DNA of 64,000 bases, from the NCBI GenBank assembly GCA_032768795.1, contig CP136491.1, positions 1,550,001 to 1,614,000 of the forward strand, written 5' to 3'. The notes under the pieces are model-generated. The model was not told where the DNA came from, did not search any database, and was given only the letters and a program-made list of their open reading frames with translations. Both the position numbers and the translations under genes were made by a program. This DNA comes from Tremella fuciformis. Taxonomy: Eukaryota; Basidiomycota; Tremellomycetes; Tremellales; Tremellaceae. Within the stretch, counting starts at the first letter, position 1. Every line of letters begins with the position of its first letter. Below, one piece after another: positions 63,539 through 64,000 of this stretch.

Positions 63539-63994
63539 TCAGTACAGCCCACGGCTGCCAGTTCTCGAATAACTTCTCGGACCGACGACCGGGTGCCTCA
63601 TATGTGCCCGAATCTCGTCTTCTTCCTCCAACTCGCTGGAGGTCGGCGCAAAACTGCTCGCCAGCCTGCCCAGAAGCCCAGTTGAGGAGTTTTGGAGAGA
63701 GGTCGGAGACGTGGCTCTACCAGTCGGGGAAGTCAACGGCCCATCTGAGCCCCGCGACTTTGTACGGGACATATTGATGGGCCTCGGAGGGGTCGGCGCA
63801 TTGAGTGCCACAGTAGGTATCTGCAAAGTTGATTGCTGTTCAGGTGTCGATTCCGGAGAGGAGTCGAGACCGTCGCCCTTGACATTTCCATCATCCACGG
63901 GCGTAGTGGCCGATGTATGCTCGAGGTCAGCGGGAGCTGCAGGTAGAGTTGGTGCGGCATAGCTCCACATCCGACTGGACAGCGCTGCGAGCAT
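63539..63994 (-). CDS. Partial Ser/Pro-rich protein at window edge
   Basis: The minus-strand frame from an ATG at 63994 runs 151 codons to 63539, but it may be an internal exon of a longer gene extending past 64000. It is disordered and Ser/Thr/Pro-rich (PSSTPEQ-like repeats, SRTKSRGSDGPLTSPTGRAT) with an acidic helix ELEEEDEIRAHMRHPVVG near the end. No known domain. Because the start may lie outside the window and the C-terminus could be altered by splicing, treat the boundaries as provisional. Confidence 0.45.
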   Translation of the reverse strand: MLAALSSRMWSYAAPTLPAAPADLEHTSATTPVDDGNVKGDGLDSSPESTPEQQSTLQIPTVALNAPTPPRPINMSRTKSRGSDGPLTSPTGRATSPTSLQNSSTGLLGRLASSFAPTSSELEEEDEIRAHMRHPVVGPRSYSRTGSRGLY

Positions 63995-64000
63995 TCCCCT

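Noticed and set aside
1..64000. tRNA, rRNA, CRISPR or viral sequences
   Set aside because: No sequence with a convincing T-loop/acceptor pairing, spacer-repeat array or viral gene was recognised while reading both strands; small RNAs could still be missed without computation.

Overview
The window is nuclear DNA from a basidiomycete fungus, most likely a Tremellomycete (Cryptococcus/Kwoniella/Naematelia relatives). I infer this from very short introns (mostly 40-50 nt), a conserved CTGAC branch site close to the acceptor, dense gene packing with convergent neighbours 50-110 bp apart, and the gene families present. All exon models were built by hand. For every recognised gene except the ZCCHC9-like one, the summed exon lengths are divisible by three and restore a known protein family.

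Layout. 0.4-14 kb: proteasome ATPase RPT3, a hairpin-containing intergenic stretch, an IBtk-like ankyrin/RCC1/BTB protein, a large unknown coiled-coil protein and TOM70. 14-20 kb: two tandem F-box-like genes, NADP-isocitrate dehydrogenase and the LYR protein SDHAF3. 20-31.7 kb: an accessory block of seven minus-strand paralogues of a family I do not recognise. It holds five open copies, two disabled copies, a short relic, one orphan gene, and a promoter block shared by three copies. 31.9-50.2 kb: housekeeping genes: a UTP8/NOL11-like protein, a nitrilase, IMP2, MAP1, BOLA3, beta-adaptin, a drug/metabolite-superfamily transporter, mitochondrial RRF, a CCHC-knuckle protein, a SIW14/OCA-type phosphatase and SUA5. 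50.3-54.2 kb: a second accessory patch with an interrupted ORF and two related orphan genes. 54.8-64 kb: a Gly/Met-rich protein, NOL12/RRP17, an amino-acid permease, an RFC clamp-loader subunit, a PHO13-type phosphatase, a charged nucleolar-like protein and a partial gene at the edge.

Themes. Several genes serve mitochondria (TOM70, IDP1, SDHAF3, IMP2, BOLA3, RRF, possibly SUA5) or ribosome/RNA biology (UTP8/NOL11-like, NOL12, ZCCHC9-like), but they are scattered rather than clustered.

The most unusual observations are the lineage-specific paralogue array with its co-duplicated promoter, many introns whose GTCAGC(T) donor is the exact reverse complement of their AGCTGAC branch site, and at least six GC-AG introns supported by protein conservation. 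No tRNA, rRNA, CRISPR or intact transposon was recognised.
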